The translations under genes and the position numbers were made by a program. 64,000 nucleotides of DNA from Thiosocius teredinicola (lineage in GTDB: Bacteria > Pseudomonadota > Gammaproteobacteria > Chromatiales > Chromatiaceae): positions 186,001 through 250,000 of the forward strand of contig NZ_CP019936.1 in the NCBI RefSeq assembly GCF_002009425.1, given 5' to 3'. Positions 26,566-38,195 of this stretch are shown piece by piece; position 1 is the stretch's first letter, and every line of letters starts with the position of its first letter. Below the pieces are notes generated by a model. It was not told where the DNA came from and did no database searches. It saw only the letters and a list, made by a program, of their open reading frames with translations.

Positions 26566-28008
26566 TCAGGCGGCGGTGCCGCCGACGGTAAGCTGATCGA
26601 TCTTGAGGGTGGGCTGGCCGACGCCGACCGGCACGCTCTGGCCCTCTTTGCCGCAGGTGCCGACACCGGTGTCGAGTTCGAGATCGTCGCCGACCATGCT
26701 GATGCGGGTCATGACCTCCGGCCCGTTGCCGATCAGGGTGGCGCCTTTCACCGGGTGCGTGATCTTGCCGTTTTCAATCATGTAGGCTTCGTTGGCCGAA
26801 AACACGAACTTGCCTGAGGTGATGTCGACCTGGCCGCCGCCGAAGTTCACGGCATAGATGCCGCGATCCACCGAGGCGATGATCTCTTCGGGCTTGTGTT
26901 CGCCGGGCAGCATGTAGGTGTTGGTCATGCGCGGCATCGGCAGATGGGCGTATGACTCGCGGCGCCCGTTGCCGGTGGGCGCGACGCCCATCAGGCGGGC
27001 GTTCATTTTGTCTTGCATGTAGCCTTTCAAGATCCCTTTCTCGATCAGCACGTTGTTGCCGGAGGCGGTGCCTTCGTCGTCGATTGTCAGCGAGCCGCGC
27101 CGGCCGGGCAGGGTGCCGTCGTCGACCACGGTGCACAGCGGCGAGGCGACCTGTTCACCGATGCGCCCGGAGAACGCCGAGGTGCCCTTGCGGTTGAAGT
27201 CGCCTTCGAGACCGTGGCCCACCGCCTCGTGCAGCAGCACCCCGGGCCAGCCCGGGCCGAGCACCACCGGCAGCATGCCGGCGGGGGCGGCGACCGCCTC
27301 GAGATTGACCAGTGCCTGGCGTACCGCCTCGCGGGCGAAGCTCAATCCGCGATCGTCCTGCAGGAAATAATCCAGGCCCTGGCGTGCACCGCCGCCGGCA
27401 CTGCCCTGTTCGCGCCGGCCCTGATGCTCGGCGATCACCTGAACATTCATGCGTACCAGCGGGCGGACGTCGGCATGGATCTGTCCACCGTTGTCCATGA
27501 CCAGCACGATATCGTGCGCCGCGACGAGGCTGACGATAACCTGCTGTACCCGCGGGTCGGCGGCGCGTGCCGCCGCGTCTGCACGCCGCATCAGGTCGAG
27601 TTTCTCCGCCTCACTGAGCGTTTCCAGCGGGTTGATCGGGGCGTACAAGGCGGGCACCTGGGGCGATGCCGAGACCGCTTGGCTGCCGTGTTGCCCTGCC
27701 TGCGCGATCGCCCGCGCGGCGCCGGCTGCTTCGAGCAGGCGCGAAAGTTCAAGACTGTCGGTATAGGCGAACCCGGTCTTGTCGCCGCTGATCGCACGCA
27801 GCCCGGCGCCCTGTTCGATGCTGTGGCTGCCTTCCTTGATGATGCCGTCTTCGAGCACCCAGGATTCCAACCGGCCGTATTGAAAATAGATGTCCGCCGC
27901 ATCGACCTGTCGGCTCAGCAGGCGGTCCATGACCTTTTCCAGCTGGTTGTCGCTCAGCCCGGGCAGGTCCAGCAGGGTCTGGCGGGCAATGGTCAGACTT
28001 TGAGACAT
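26566..28008 (-). CDS. tldD: Metalloprotease TldD
   Basis: The 480-aa subunit has the zinc motif HEAVGH in [13 protein letters not shown] and a conserved Cys in GTCGKEGQ close to the C-terminus. Both match the catalytic half of the TldD/TldE heterodimer. [12 protein letters not shown] and [21 protein letters not shown] are also typical. It acts in the cytoplasm. Its neighbours (pmbA downstream, nitrilase, yhdP and rng upstream) recall the E. coli rng-yhdP-tldD order. Confidence 0.96.
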   Translation of the reverse strand: MSQSLTIARQTLLDLPGLSDNQLEKVMDRLLSRQVDAADIYFQYGRLESWVLEDGIIKEGSHSIEQGAGLRAISGDKTGFAYTDSLELSRLLEAAGAARAIAQAGQHGSQAVSASPQVPALYAPINPLETLSEAEKLDLMRRADAAARAADPRVQQVIVSLVAAHDIVLVMDNGGQIHADVRPLVRMNVQVIAEHQGRREQGSAGGGARQGLDYFLQDDRGLSFAREAVRQALVNLEAVAAPAGMLPVVLGPGWPGVLLHEAVGHGLEGDFNRKGTSAFSGRIGEQVASPLCTVVDDGTLPGRRGSLTIDDEGTASGNNVLIEKGILKGYMQDKMNARLMGVAPTGNGRRESYAHLPMPRMTNTYMLPGEHKPEEIIASVDRGIYAVNFGGGQVDITSGKFVFSANEAYMIENGKITHPVKGATLIGNGPEVMTRISMVGDDLELDTGVGTCGKEGQSVPVGVGQPTLKIDQLTVGGTAA

Positions 28009-28056
28009 AGTTGATAGCTCTCTCTAGCGTGACGGCGGGCCGCAAGGGCCTCGCTG

Positions 28057-28887
<831 letters not shown>

Positions 28888-29001
28888 CTGGGGTGCTTAA
28901 CTGCTGTCCTTGTTACGAACTCTACTGCCTGACGCGCCGAGCGCAAAGGTTTGTTGCGCCAAGAAACCAGGTGAGTCTGGATGGTAATTGCCCAAGACAG
29001 A

Positions 29002-32000
29002 TCAATCCGGGGTGCCGGGTATGTCCGCGCCGTGCGGATCGCCTTTCTTCAGCAGACGCATCAATCCATTGCCTGCCTCGTCGTCGTCCGACGACGAGGC
29101 AGGCTCTTGCGGCTGCGTGCTGGGCACGCCCGCCGACGGTGGCTCGAAGGCCTCGGTAGGATCTTGCGGCAGGGTCTGGCCGGGTAGCGGTGCATCCGGG
29201 TCGGGCGGTTGTGCGGTTTGTTCCTTCGAGTCGCCGCCGGGACCGAGGATCTTCGACAGCGTGCCCCCGGTATCGAGCTGAGTGATCTCGGGTGAATCCC
29301 ACGATCCGCTCAGGCTGTACTCGAAACGGTTGATCTTCTCCCCGCTGGTGACCAGTTTCTGGGCGACGTACACGGCAATCCCGGCGACCGGTCCACCGGC
29401 GATCGTGCCGGCGATCGGCAGGGTCGCATCCAGGTTCGGGACGACGGTGACGTGTTGGTCGAGGGTGCGCTCCACGAGATCGGCCGTGCCTTTCAGATCG
29501 ATGCTGCCGGTCGGCCCGAGTACGCTCAGGTCCTCGGTTTTGGCGACCCCGTCGGCGATCCTGAAGTGCCCCTTGATGCTGTCGAAACTGTAGCCCTTCT
29601 TGTAGAAGTCGCTGAAGTCGAGGCGTAGTCGCCGGGTCAGTGCGTTCAGGTTCAACAGGCCGACCACCCGGGTTACGCCGGGGTCGAGTTCGGCGAGTCT
29701 TCCGCGTCCGACATCGAGATTGAAATGGCCGTCGAGCGTGGCGCGGTGAACCTGCGCCGGGTTGCCCGGCCACTGGCCGAAGAACTCGATGTCGGTCTTT
29801 GCTTCTTCGACCTGGCGCGAATAGCCGAGCGCGACCAGGAAGTCGCCGATCGCCTTGCTGTGCGCGTGTCCGCCCAGCTGGCTGACGAAGCCATCGCCTT
29901 CTCGCGACCAATGTCCTGCGCTCTGCAGTTCCAACTGCCCGCCGCTCAGATCCAGGCGCGTGATCTGCATGCCGCTGCCGCTGGGCTGTGCATCGAGGCG
30001 CAGCTGGCCGAGTTCAGCCTGATTGATCTTGAAGTCGACGATGCTTAGCACCAAGCCCGGCAGCGACAAGGGGTCGGGTCCGGTAGCAGGGTCCGGTGGT
30101 GCGGCAACCTCTTCTTCAACTCCATCGACCGGTATGTCGAGATGCAGCCGCTGCAGTTCGATCTGCACCGGGATGTTGTCGATCGCATCGGCGACCACGA
30201 ACGTCCCGGCCAACGAGTCGGCGTCGACGATGCCGCGCCACTGTCGGTCGCTGTGCGTGGTGTTGAGGTGGGCATCCTTGATGCTGAATTCGTCGACCAA
30301 TACCCGGTCGAAACGCAGGTCGACGGTCAGCGGGGGCGTATCCGCAGCGTTTTGTGTGGCTACGGCGCTTAGCGCGTCGGCCCATGCGAGTACGTCAAGC
30401 ACCTTCATGTGCCCGCCGATGCGCACGCCCGGGCCGCGTTGCAGTACCGCTTCGTCGCCGCCCAGTAAGACGTCGACCTGCCGGCCATCCAGGCCGAACT
30501 CGGCATCCACCAGATCGGCGTAGCGCGCATGGCCGGTGCGATCCTTGCCGCTCAGCGGGATGGTGACGCTAAACGAGCGCTTCTCGGGCGGTGCCTTGCC
30601 AAAGGGTGTCGGCAACGCCACCGCGATACCCTCGAGCTGGCTGGCGACAGTCAACCGGGCGGCTTTGTTGTCGCCTGCGCTGCTCGGTGGAATATCGATG
30701 TCAACGGCGAAGTCGGCCTTGCCTTTGATTAGCGGTATATCGAGTGCGGGCAGCTGGCGGTGGATGTCGGCAAGATCAAACGTGCCGCTCGAACTGATGC
30801 GAGTCGTTCCGTTTTTGGCCGGGGCCAGGTCGACTCGGATGGGCGAGCCCAGCGCGCGCGCCTTGATGCCCTTGGCGCGCAGGCCGTCGAGCGTGAAATC
30901 GAGCGTACCGTCGATCTGGGTGATGTCGAGCTGCCAGTCGGGCAACGACAGCGTGCTGCCGTTGAGCCGCAATTTGCCGTCGAGCGCATAGTCTCCCCGG
31001 CCGCTCACCAGCGGTATCGTGAAATCGAGCGACAGATCCGAATCGCCCTGCGCCTGCAATGCGTCGGCGAACTGACCAAAACGATCGCGCAGGCCTTCGT
31101 CGCGCAACAGTTGCAGCGGGTCTTTCAACGGGCCGACCAGGCGACCGCTGATCTCGATCGGCGAGGTCGGCTCGAGGCTGGCGACGTGGGCATGTGCCTC
31201 GACGACCTTGCTGTCGTACAGCGTGGCGGAGCGCGTCACGATGTCGAGATGGTTGCCGAAGAACTTCACGTAGGCATCGATGTTTTCCAGGTGCGGCCAA
31301 CCTTCACGGTAGGCGAGTACCACGTCGCGGGTGTCGTACACGACCTCGAACACGCCGTTGCCGGACTTTTCGAACGCGAACGAATCGGCCGGGCCGTAGA
31401 CCAGCGCCGATCCGGAGACTACCTTGCCCGAAATGACCGACTTGTCGAGCCACGCCACCAGTTCGTCGCCCATGATGGCCGCTGGGTAATACAGCGAGGC
31501 ATAGGCGGCATCGCCGTCGGCGAAGTCCGACTGCACATCGACGAACAGGGGTTTGCCGGGTTCCTGCACCAGTGCCAGGCGGGTGTTGCTCTTGATGTGC
31601 GGCGTATTCGCGACCAGCTTGTCGCTCGATAGCCGCCAGCCCAGTGCGTGTTGCTCGAAGTCGAGTTGCCCGGCGAGCCGATCGAACGGCAGCGGATTGC
31701 GGAACAGGTCGGTGAAAAGGATTTTGGCATCGCTGCTGTCGAGCGTTATCTGCACATGATCCTGTTGGCCGTGCAGCGTGCCGCTGATGTTCTCGATGCC
31801 TGGAACACCGCCAGTAGGCGACATTTGCAGACCGCTGAAAGCGGCCGTGCCGCGCCAGTCGAACTGTTGGTCGCCGATGTTGGCGGCCATGCGCAGCTTG
31901 CGAATCTCACCGCCGGGCTGCAGTTGATCGAAGGTCTCACCCAACGCTGCCCAGGGCACCCGCACCTGCAGCATGCGCACGACATCATCGATGCGCAGAT

Positions 32001-33003
32001 AGTCGGCGGCCGCTGCGATCTGCAGCGTGCCGTCATCGGTATCCGCCAATGACAGGGCCAGGTCGGTTGCCGGCCAGGTGTGGTCCTCCATCTGCAATTC
32101 GAGGTTGCGCACGCCGACCCGCAGTCTGTCGTCCTCGTGATTGACGGTGAACTCCGCACTCGCGGCTGGGATCGCCAGCGCTTTCGAGTGTTCGCTGCGC
32201 GGGCTTAGGTCGAGGTCGCGGATGCGTAAGTCGCCCTGTACCGCGACCGGGAAGGCGTCGCGCCATTCGCTCCAGGCCGTGAGGTTGAGTTGCAGGCTGG
32301 TCAGGCCAAAGCTTTCCGGGATGTAGCCGGACAGGATATTGGCCACATCCAGGTTCTCGACGTGGAGGTAGGCGTCGCCATTCCACGCCGTGGTCGCCAG
32401 CAGGCCATCGAGTCGCGCGCCCATTTCGGCCCGGCCGACCTCGGTTTCGAGATGCGCATGCAGCGCCAGTTCGCTGCCGTCGCGATCGAGTATCACGGCG
32501 ACGTTGTCGAGCGTCATGGGTGCGCGCCCGGCTTTGCGGTCGATCCAGACGACGCGGGTGTTCACCAGGTTGACGTGATTCGGTAGTGCGATCTGTTCGC
32601 TGGCCGTGTCATCCGTGTTAAGGATACCGATGCCCTCGAGATGCAGTTGCCCGGATTCTTCGCGCACCAGGGTGAGTTGCATGCCATCGACCGTCACTCG
32701 TAGTGCATCCAGCAGCGAGCCGCCCAGGAGTTCGCCGGCGGCAAAACTCACCGACACGCTGTTGACATCGATCGCGTCGGGTTCGGCGCCGACCGTGACG
32801 TCGTGCAATTCGATCAGTGGACTTAAGCCATACCAGCGCGACGACATGTCGCCGATCGTGATCGGTGTATTGAGTTCACTGCTGAGATAGGAGGCCAGAT
32901 CGTCGCGATGGTCGGCGATGAACGGTGCAGCGACGCGCACCGTGATGGCGAGGATCGCCCACAGGATTACCAATCCGGCCAGCAGATTTCTGACGATACG
33001 CAA
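29002..33003 (-). CDS. yhdP: YhdP-family AsmA-like envelope protein
   Basis: The protein is 1333 aa, near the usual length of YhdP. A single N-terminal membrane anchor (about 8-30) is followed by a very long periplasmic region of beta-strand-rich repeats with many LDI/LDL-type strands. It ends in a Pro/Asp-rich tail. Family members bridge inner and outer membrane and are implicated in phospholipid transport to the outer membrane. Typical blocks are SSRWYGLSPLIELHDVTVG near residue 55 and LRLDFSDFYKKGYSFDSIKGHF near 1130. It lies 38 bases after rng. The gap 28888-29001 after it holds nothing that I recognise. Confidence 0.92.
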   Translation of the reverse strand: MRIVRNLLAGLVILWAILAITVRVAAPFIADHRDDLASYLSSELNTPITIGDMSSRWYGLSPLIELHDVTVGAEPDAIDVNSVSVSFAAGELLGGSLLDALRVTVDGMQLTLVREESGQLHLEGIGILNTDDTASEQIALPNHVNLVNTRVVWIDRKAGRAPMTLDNVAVILDRDGSELALHAHLETEVGRAEMGARLDGLLATTAWNGDAYLHVENLDVANILSGYIPESFGLTSLQLNLTAWSEWRDAFPVAVQGDLRIRDLDLSPRSEHSKALAIPAASAEFTVNHEDDRLRVGVRNLELQMEDHTWPATDLALSLADTDDGTLQIAAAADYLRIDDVVRMLQVRVPWAALGETFDQLQPGGEIRKLRMAANIGDQQFDWRGTAAFSGLQMSPTGGVPGIENISGTLHGQQDHVQITLDSSDAKILFTDLFRNPLPFDRLAGQLDFEQHALGWRLSSDKLVANTPHIKSNTRLALVQEPGKPLFVDVQSDFADGDAAYASLYYPAAIMGDELVAWLDKSVISGKVVSGSALVYGPADSFAFEKSGNGVFEVVYDTRDVVLAYREGWPHLENIDAYVKFFGNHLDIVTRSATLYDSKVVEAHAHVASLEPTSPIEISGRLVGPLKDPLQLLRDEGLRDRFGQFADALQAQGDSDLSLDFTIPLVSGRGDYALDGKLRLNGSTLSLPDWQLDITQIDGTLDFTLDGLRAKGIKARALGSPIRVDLAPAKNGTTRISSSGTFDLADIHRQLPALDIPLIKGKADFAVDIDIPPSSAGDNKAARLTVASQLEGIAVALPTPFGKAPPEKRSFSVTIPLSGKDRTGHARYADLVDAEFGLDGRQVDVLLGGDEAVLQRGPGVRIGGHMKVLDVLAWADALSAVATQNAADTPPLTVDLRFDRVLVDEFSIKDAHLNTTHSDRQWRGIVDADSLAGTFVVADAIDNIPVQIELQRLHLDIPVDGVEEEVAAPPDPATGPDPLSLPGLVLSIVDFKINQAELGQLRLDAQPSGSGMQITRLDLSGGQLELQSAGHWSREGDGFVSQLGGHAHSKAIGDFLVALGYSRQVEEAKTDIEFFGQWPGNPAQVHRATLDGHFNLDVGRGRLAELDPGVTRVVGLLNLNALTRRLRLDFSDFYKKGYSFDSIKGHFRIADGVAKTEDLSVLGPTGSIDLKGTADLVERTLDQHVTVVPNLDATLPIAGTIAGGPVAGIAVYVAQKLVTSGEKINRFEYSLSGSWDSPEITQLDTGGTLSKILGPGGDSKEQTAQPPDPDAPLPGQTLPQDPTEAFEPPSAGVPSTQPQEPASSSDDDEAGNGLMRLLKKGDPHGADIPGTPD

Positions 33004-33041
33004 TCTGGTTCCTTAACGTCCCGGTCGCCGTGCTGCGTCTA

Positions 33042-34493
33042 TCAAATCAGTACGACGTCGTATTGTTCCTGGTTATACAGTGCTTCGGCCTGCAGTTTGA
33101 TGGGTCGGCCGATGAACTGTTCCAGCTCCGCGAGGTTCTGCGATTCTTCGTCCAGTAAGCGGTCGACGACCTCCTGCGACGCGAGAACCAGCAATTGTTC
33201 CACGTCGAACTGACGCCATTCGCGGAGTATGTCGCGGAATATGTCGAAACAGGTTGTCTCGGCGGTTTTCAACGTGCCGCGACCACCACAGGTAGGACAG
33301 CTCTCGCACAGCACATGTTCCAACGACTCGCGCGTGCGCTTGCGGGTCATCTCGACCAGGCCGAGCGATGAGACCTCGGAGATATGCGTCTTGGCATGAT
33401 CGCGCGCGAGGCAGCGTTCGAGTGCGCGCATCACCTGGCGCTTGTGTTCATCGTCGGTCATGTCGATGAAGTCGATAATGATGATGCCGCCGAGGTTGCG
33501 CAGCCTTAGCTGACGGCAGATCGCCTGCGCCGCCTCGAGGTTGGTCTTAAAGATCGTCTCTTCGAGCGTGCGGTGGCCGACGAAGGCACCGGTATTGACG
33601 TCAATGGTGGTCATCGCCTCGGTCTGATCGATAACCAGGTGGCCGCCCGACTTTAGGTCGACCTTGCGTTCGAGCGCCTTGACGATCTCGTCTTCAACGC
33701 CATAGAGATCGAAGATCGGGCGTTCGCCCGGGTAGTACTCGATCGATGCGCGCTGATCCGGGATGTACTTGCTGGCGAACAGTTGCGCCTTTTCCCAGGT
33801 GGAACGCGAGTCGATGCGAATCTTTTCGACCTCCGGGTTGATCAGGTCGCGCAATGCACGCAGCGCCAACGGCAGGTCTTCGTGGATCATCTCCTTGGCC
33901 GGCACGGCTGCCGCTCGCTCTTGGATGGACACCCACAGCCGGGTCAGAAAGCGCATGTCTTTGTGCAGCGCCTCTTCAGAGATGCCTTCGGCAGCGGTGC
34001 GCGCGATGAAACCGGCGTTGACCTGGTTGGCCTCGGCGTACTGCGTCAGTACTTCGCGCAGGCGGGAGCGCTCGCTTTCGTCTTCGATCTTCTGCGATAC
34101 GCCGACGTTGCTTACGTTTGGCATGAACACCATGTAGCGCGAAGGAATCGAGATGTTGGTCGTGAGGCGGGCGCCCTTGGTGCCCAGAGGATCTTTGACG
34201 ACCTGCACGATCACCTCGGCACCTTCGCGTACGAGGTCGGTGATCTGATCGGACTTGTCGCCGTTCTCGGCGTGTATGTCCGATGCATGCAGAAACGCTG
34301 CGCGTTCCAGGCCGGCGTCGACGAAGGCCGCCTGCATGCCGGGCAGTACCCGGCATACCTTGCCCTTGTAGATGTTGCCGACGATGCCGCGCTTGGCCGT
34401 GCGTTCGACGATGATCTCCTGAACAACGCCGTTTTCGATAACGGCCACGCGGGTTTCCGGCGGCGTAACGTTGATCAGGATTTCTTCACTCAT
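33042..34493 (-). CDS. rng: Ribonuclease G
   Basis: RNase G processes the 5' end of 16S rRNA and degrades some mRNAs. The 483-aa protein has an N-terminal S1 domain (GNIYKGKVCRVLPGMQAAFVD, about 39-59). The catalytic Asp residues are in TIDVNTGAF (D298) and IIIDFIDM (D341), and the zinc-link CPTCGGRG lies near residue 404. There is no RNase E-like C-terminal scaffold. It lies nine bases downstream of maf, the same order as in E. coli. Confidence 0.97.
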   Translation of the reverse strand: MSEEILINVTPPETRVAVIENGVVQEIIVERTAKRGIVGNIYKGKVCRVLPGMQAAFVDAGLERAAFLHASDIHAENGDKSDQITDLVREGAEVIVQVVKDPLGTKGARLTTNISIPSRYMVFMPNVSNVGVSQKIEDESERSRLREVLTQYAEANQVNAGFIARTAAEGISEEALHKDMRFLTRLWVSIQERAAAVPAKEMIHEDLPLALRALRDLINPEVEKIRIDSRSTWEKAQLFASKYIPDQRASIEYYPGERPIFDLYGVEDEIVKALERKVDLKSGGHLVIDQTEAMTTIDVNTGAFVGHRTLEETIFKTNLEAAQAICRQLRLRNLGGIIIIDFIDMTDDEHKRQVMRALERCLARDHAKTHISEVSSLGLVEMTRKRTRESLEHVLCESCPTCGGRGTLKTAETTCFDIFRDILREWRQFDVEQLLVLASQEVVDRLLDEESQNLAELEQFIGRPIKLQAEALYNQEQYDVVLI

Positions 34494-34502
34494 AAGAAGA
34501 GT

Positions 34503-35072
34503 TTACACGCCGAGGCGGCCGCGAACCCCTACCGAGTTGAGTAATTGCATGGTCTCGAATAACGGCAATCCCATAATGCCTGAGTAGCTGCCTTCGATGC
34601 GCTCGATGAACGCCGCCGCCAACCCCTGTACCGCGTAGCCGCCGGCTTTATCGGCGGGTTCGCCGGTGTCCCAGTAGGCAAAGGCTTCCCTTTGGCTGAT
34701 CGTGCGAAAGGTCACGCTGCTGACGCTGAGCCGGTAGTCGATGTTCTCGTGGCAGATGGCCACGCCCGTCATCACCTGATGGCTGCGGCCGGACAGCGCG
34801 AGCAACATGCGCACGGCGTCGTCACGTCCGCCCGGTTTGCCGAGTATTTGCGCGTCGACAACCACGGCGGTATCCGAGCCGATCACCGGCATATCGGCAT
34901 GCAGCGCGTGGACGGCCTGCGCCTTGGCGGTGGCGATGCGCTGTACATAGTCAGTCGGTGATTCGCCCGGCAATACCCGCTCGTCGATGTCCGCCGGTGC
35001 GGTGCGGAATGCCACGCCCATCTGCGACAGCAGTTCGGCGCGCCGCGGGGATTGCGAGGCGAGGATGATCAT
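34503..35072 (-). CDS. maf: Maf family nucleotide pyrophosphatase (YhdE type)
   Basis: The ATG at 35072 gives MIILASQSPRRAELL, the standard start, and 189 aa. A GTG at 35099 overlapping the rlmH stop is possible and would add nine residues. The SQSPRR substrate loop, IDERVLPGESP, GSDTAVVVD and the KAGGYAVQG block are intact. YhdE-type enzymes hydrolyse dTTP, UTP and modified nucleotides to monophosphates plus PPi, with a house-cleaning or division-arrest role. The preceding gene is rlmH, the following one rng. Confidence 0.92.
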   Translation of the reverse strand: MIILASQSPRRAELLSQMGVAFRTAPADIDERVLPGESPTDYVQRIATAKAQAVHALHADMPVIGSDTAVVVDAQILGKPGGRDDAVRMLLALSGRSHQVMTGVAICHENIDYRLSVSSVTFRTISQREAFAYWDTGEPADKAGGYAVQGLAAAFIERIEGSYSGIMGLPLFETMQLLNSVGVRGRLGV

Positions 35073-35091
35073 CGGGTCGGCTGTGGACTTG

Positions 35092-35562
35092 TCACGCACG
35101 ATGGTAGGGGTGATTGCGCAGCACGCTCCACGCCCGATAGAGCTGCTCGGCCAGCACGATGCGCACCAGTGGATGGGGCAGGGTCAGGGCCGACAGCGAC
35201 CATAGCTGATCTGCTGCGGAACGGGCGCGTTCGGTCATACCGTCAGGTCCGCCGACCAGCAGGGCGACATCCTGACCCGACTGCATCCAATCACCGAGTT
35301 GCTCGGCGAGCTGCTCGGTCGACCAGTTGCGGCCGCCGACCTCAAGCGCAACAACGCGTGCCCCTTTGGGTATCGCGTTGAGCAGGCGGTCGGTTTCGTC
35401 GCGCATGATGCGTTCGATGTCGGCGTTCTTGCCGCGCTTGCCGGCCGGGATCTCGACCAGCTTCAGGCGGCATTCAGCGGGAAGGCGTTTTGCGTATTCT
35501 TGATAACCCTGCTGCACCCACGCCGGCATCTTTTCGCCGATGGCGATCAAATGGATCTGCAT
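35092..35562 (-). CDS. rlmH: 23S rRNA pseudouridine-1915 N3-methyltransferase
   Basis: RlmH is a SPOUT (knotted) methyltransferase acting on the assembled ribosome. The 156-aa length matches E. coli (155 aa). The SAM-binding LLVGGPDGM and the C-terminal [29 protein letters not shown] block are characteristic. It follows rsfS by 46 bp, as in many bacteria. Confidence 0.97.
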   Translation of the reverse strand: MQIHLIAIGEKMPAWVQQGYQEYAKRLPAECRLKLVEIPAGKRGKNADIERIMRDETDRLLNAIPKGARVVALEVGGRNWSTEQLAEQLGDWMQSGQDVALLVGGPDGMTERARSAADQLWSLSALTLPHPLVRIVLAEQLYRAWSVLRNHPYHRA

Positions 35563-35608
35563 GGGTTATCAGAGTCAGTCCGTTCAAACCGGACGTCGGC
35601 GATTGTGA

Positions 35609-35971
35609 TCAGCCGCCGCGCTCCTTGCTGACCTTCTCGGCCATGACCGGATCGAGGTTCCACAGGCGTTCCAACTGATAGAAATCGCGCACCTTGGGTT
35701 GCATCACGTGAACCACCACGCCGTTCAGGTCGATCAGCGCCCATTCGCCTTCCTGCAGGCCCTCGGTGCCGATGGGAGGCTGGCCCGCCTGTTTGGCTTG
35801 GAATGCGACCGATTCGGCGGTCGATTTGACGTGTCTGTCTGAGGTGCCGGAGGCAATAACGAAGTAATCGGTAATGCTGGTTTTGCCGCGAACATCGATC
35901 GTGGCGATGTCGAAGGCCTTCATATCTTCTAGCGTTTTGACGACAAGATCGCGGAGTTCTTCTACCTGCAT
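35609..35971 (-). CDS. rsfS: Ribosomal silencing factor RsfS
   Basis: RsfS binds ribosomal protein L14 and blocks subunit joining in poor growth conditions. The 120-aa protein has the family blocks TSITDYFVIASGTSDRHVKS and GEWALIDLNGVVVHVMQ. It lies between nadD and rlmH, the standard neighbourhood. The 120-bp spacer 35972-36091 shows no gene. Confidence 0.96.
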   Translation of the reverse strand: MQVEELRDLVVKTLEDMKAFDIATIDVRGKTSITDYFVIASGTSDRHVKSTAESVAFQAKQAGQPPIGTEGLQEGEWALIDLNGVVVHVMQPKVRDFYQLERLWNLDPVMAEKVSKERGG

Positions 35972-36091
35972 GCGGGATTCCGAAAAAAGCTGCTAATGGT
36001 GAATGATAAACCAACTACCGGGGACTGCACCCCGATTCGCCTCGTCGGCGCTCCCGTCAGCCCGATGTTCGACATGTAGGTGACTGATTAT

Positions 36092-36709
36092 TCAGGCGTA
36101 AAGTGCTCGCTCGAGAATCATATCGCGGACCCTGTCGGGCACGAGGTAGTCGATACTCCGGCCGCCACGCAGGCGGTCACGAATGTCGCTCGACGAGATC
36201 TCGAGCTGAGTGACGGGACAGAATACGACCTGCCCGGTTACTCCGGCCACCAGGCGCTCGGTTTGCCTGTCGTCCAACATCTGCCTGACGGCTGGATTGG
36301 TATGCGGCAAATGCCCCGGGCGTTGCAGCACCGCGATGTTGGCGATCGCCAGGATGCCTTGCGGGTCACGCCAGGTATCGAACGCGCCGAATGCATCGCC
36401 GCCGAGCAGCAGGCACAGACCCTGGTCGGGGAAATCGGCGCGCAGCGACCGCAGTGTATCGATCGTGTACGACGGACCGCTGCGGAGAATCTCCCGGTCA
36501 TCGGCGACCAGATCGCTGCGCCCTTCGGTGGCGACCTTCAGCATCTGCAGGCGAAATGCCGCAGGTGTGCCGGGTTGGTCACGGTGCACGGCCTGCGCCA
36601 GAGGTATCAGGCGTACTTGCTCCAGAGGGAGCTGCTCCAGGGCATCCAGCGCAATGCGCAGATGCCCGAGATGAACTGGATCGAAGGTGCCGCCGAATAC
36701 GCCGATCAT
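36092..36709 (-). CDS. nadD: Nicotinate-nucleotide adenylyltransferase
   Basis: NadD adenylates nicotinate mononucleotide with ATP, releasing PPi, in NAD synthesis. The 205-aa protein starts MIGVFGGTFDPVHLGHLRIAL with the GTFDPxHxGH nucleotide-binding motif. It ends with the SSSDIRDRLRGG block corresponding to the ISSTxIR motif. It lies between proA and rsfS. Confidence 0.96.
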   Translation of the reverse strand: MIGVFGGTFDPVHLGHLRIALDALEQLPLEQVRLIPLAQAVHRDQPGTPAAFRLQMLKVATEGRSDLVADDREILRSGPSYTIDTLRSLRADFPDQGLCLLLGGDAFGAFDTWRDPQGILAIANIAVLQRPGHLPHTNPAVRQMLDDRQTERLVAGVTGQVVFCPVTQLEISSSDIRDRLRGGRSIDYLVPDRVRDMILERALYA

Positions 36710-36794
36710 GGTTTCTCTCCGTCGGCGAACTCAGTGCCCGTCAGCACATGGAGCTCGCTTCGAAGATCGTTCCGGCGTCGCCGAGAAGAACGGC

Positions 36795-38081
36795 TTACTG
36801 CCGGATGTGGCCGTCACCGAGCACCACGTATTTCACCGAGGTGAGCCCTTCGAGGCCGACCGGTCCGCGCGCGTGGAACTTGTCGGTCGATATCCCGATC
36901 TCCGCACCCAGGCCGTATTCGAAGCCGTCGGCGAAGCGCGTCGATGCGTTGACCATGACCGAGCTGGCATCGACCTCGCGCAGGAAACGGCGCGCCTTGG
37001 TGATGTTCTCAGTGATGATGCTCTCGGTATGCATCGAGCCGTGGCGTGTGATGTGGTCGATCGCGCCGTCGAGATCGTCGACCACTCGGATCGACAGGAT
37101 GGGGGCGAGATACTCCTCGTCCCAGTCTTGCGGCTTGGCGGGCGAGCAGCGATCGCCCAGCAGTGCGCAAGTCTTGTCGCAACCGCGCAGTTCAACGCCT
37201 TTCTCGAGGTATGCCGCAGCAATCTCCGGCAGAAAGTCGGCGGCGATAGTATCGTTGACCAACAGCGTTTCCATCGTGTTGCAGGTGCCGTAGCGCTGGG
37301 TCTTGGCATTCAGCGCGACGTCGAAGGCTTTTTTGGGGTCAGCTTCGTCATCGACATAGACGTGACAGATGCCGTCGAGATGTTTGATGACCGGTACACG
37401 TGCGGCAGCCGAGATGCGCTCGATCAGGCCTTTGCCGCCACGCGGAATAATTACATCGATGGATTCCGGCATGGTAACCATCAGGTCGACGGCGGTGCGG
37501 TCGGTCGTGGCGATGACCTGCACGGCATCGGCAGGCAGGCCCGCGCTTTCGAGTGCAGCGTGAATCGCGGCGGCGATCGCCTGATTGGAATGAAACGCTT
37601 CAGAGCCGCCGCGCAAGACGGTCGCGTTGCCCGATTTCAGACACAACGCCGCCGCGTCGGCCGTCACGTTCGGCCGCGACTCGTAGATGATCCCGACGAC
37701 GCCCAACGGCACCCGCATGCGGCCGACCTGGATACCGCTGGGGCGATATTTCATATCGAACATCTCACCGATCGGATCCGGCAGCGCGGCAATCTGGCGC
37801 ACGCCTTCGATCATCGAGTCGATGCGTGCTTCGTTGAGTTCCAGACGGTCGAGCAGCGCAGCATCGAGGCCTTTCGCGGCGCCGGCGTCGAGGTCCTTGC
37901 GGTTCTCGGCAATCAGCGTGGCGCGCTGTCGGTCGAGAGTGTCGGCGATAGCCAGCAGAGCGGCGTTCTTGGCGGCGGTTTCCGCGGCGGCCAGGACGCG
38001 TGACGCGGTGCGAGCACGCGCACCGGTGTCCTGCATATAGCTGGCAATGTCGTCGATCTGGATCTGTGCGGCTTGGGTCAT
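36795..38081 (-). CDS. proA: Glutamate-5-semialdehyde dehydrogenase (gamma-glutamyl phosphate reductase)
   Basis: ProA reduces gamma-glutamyl phosphate in proline synthesis. The ATG at 38081 ([16 protein letters not shown]) gives 428 aa. An ATG at 38117 would add 12 residues; AGGAG lies just after that upstream ATG, so the true start is not certain. The catalytic Cys is in [10 protein letters not shown], with [10 protein letters not shown] and [11 protein letters not shown] as other family blocks. proB is not in the window. It begins the minus-strand series nadD-rsfS-rlmH-maf-rng. Confidence 0.95.
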   Translation of the reverse strand: MTQAAQIQIDDIASYMQDTGARARTASRVLAAAETAAKNAALLAIADTLDRQRATLIAENRKDLDAGAAKGLDAALLDRLELNEARIDSMIEGVRQIAALPDPIGEMFDMKYRPSGIQVGRMRVPLGVVGIIYESRPNVTADAAALCLKSGNATVLRGGSEAFHSNQAIAAAIHAALESAGLPADAVQVIATTDRTAVDLMVTMPESIDVIIPRGGKGLIERISAAARVPVIKHLDGICHVYVDDEADPKKAFDVALNAKTQRYGTCNTMETLLVNDTIAADFLPEIAAAYLEKGVELRGCDKTCALLGDRCSPAKPQDWDEEYLAPILSIRVVDDLDGAIDHITRHGSMHTESIITENITKARRFLREVDASSVMVNASTRFADGFEYGLGAEIGISTDKFHARGPVGLEGLTSVKYVVLGDGHIRQ

Positions 38082-38123
38082 GGCGACGTCGGCTGAGGTA
38101 GTACGGGAACTCCTCATACTAGC

Positions 38124-38154
38124 AAAAGCCGCGGCGGCCAGGGAGCGCCGCGGC
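38124..38154 (-). terminator. Terminator of the Anbu gene
   Basis: A perfect 9-bp stem GCCGCGGCG/CGCCGCGGC (38128-38136, 38146-38154) with a 9-nt loop is followed on the minus strand by TTTT. It separates the Anbu gene from proA, so the two are separate units. Confidence 0.75.
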
Positions 38155-38195
38155 CGGGGCCGGTTGGCAAGCCGCTTGGGGAGCCGGGGTTCGGC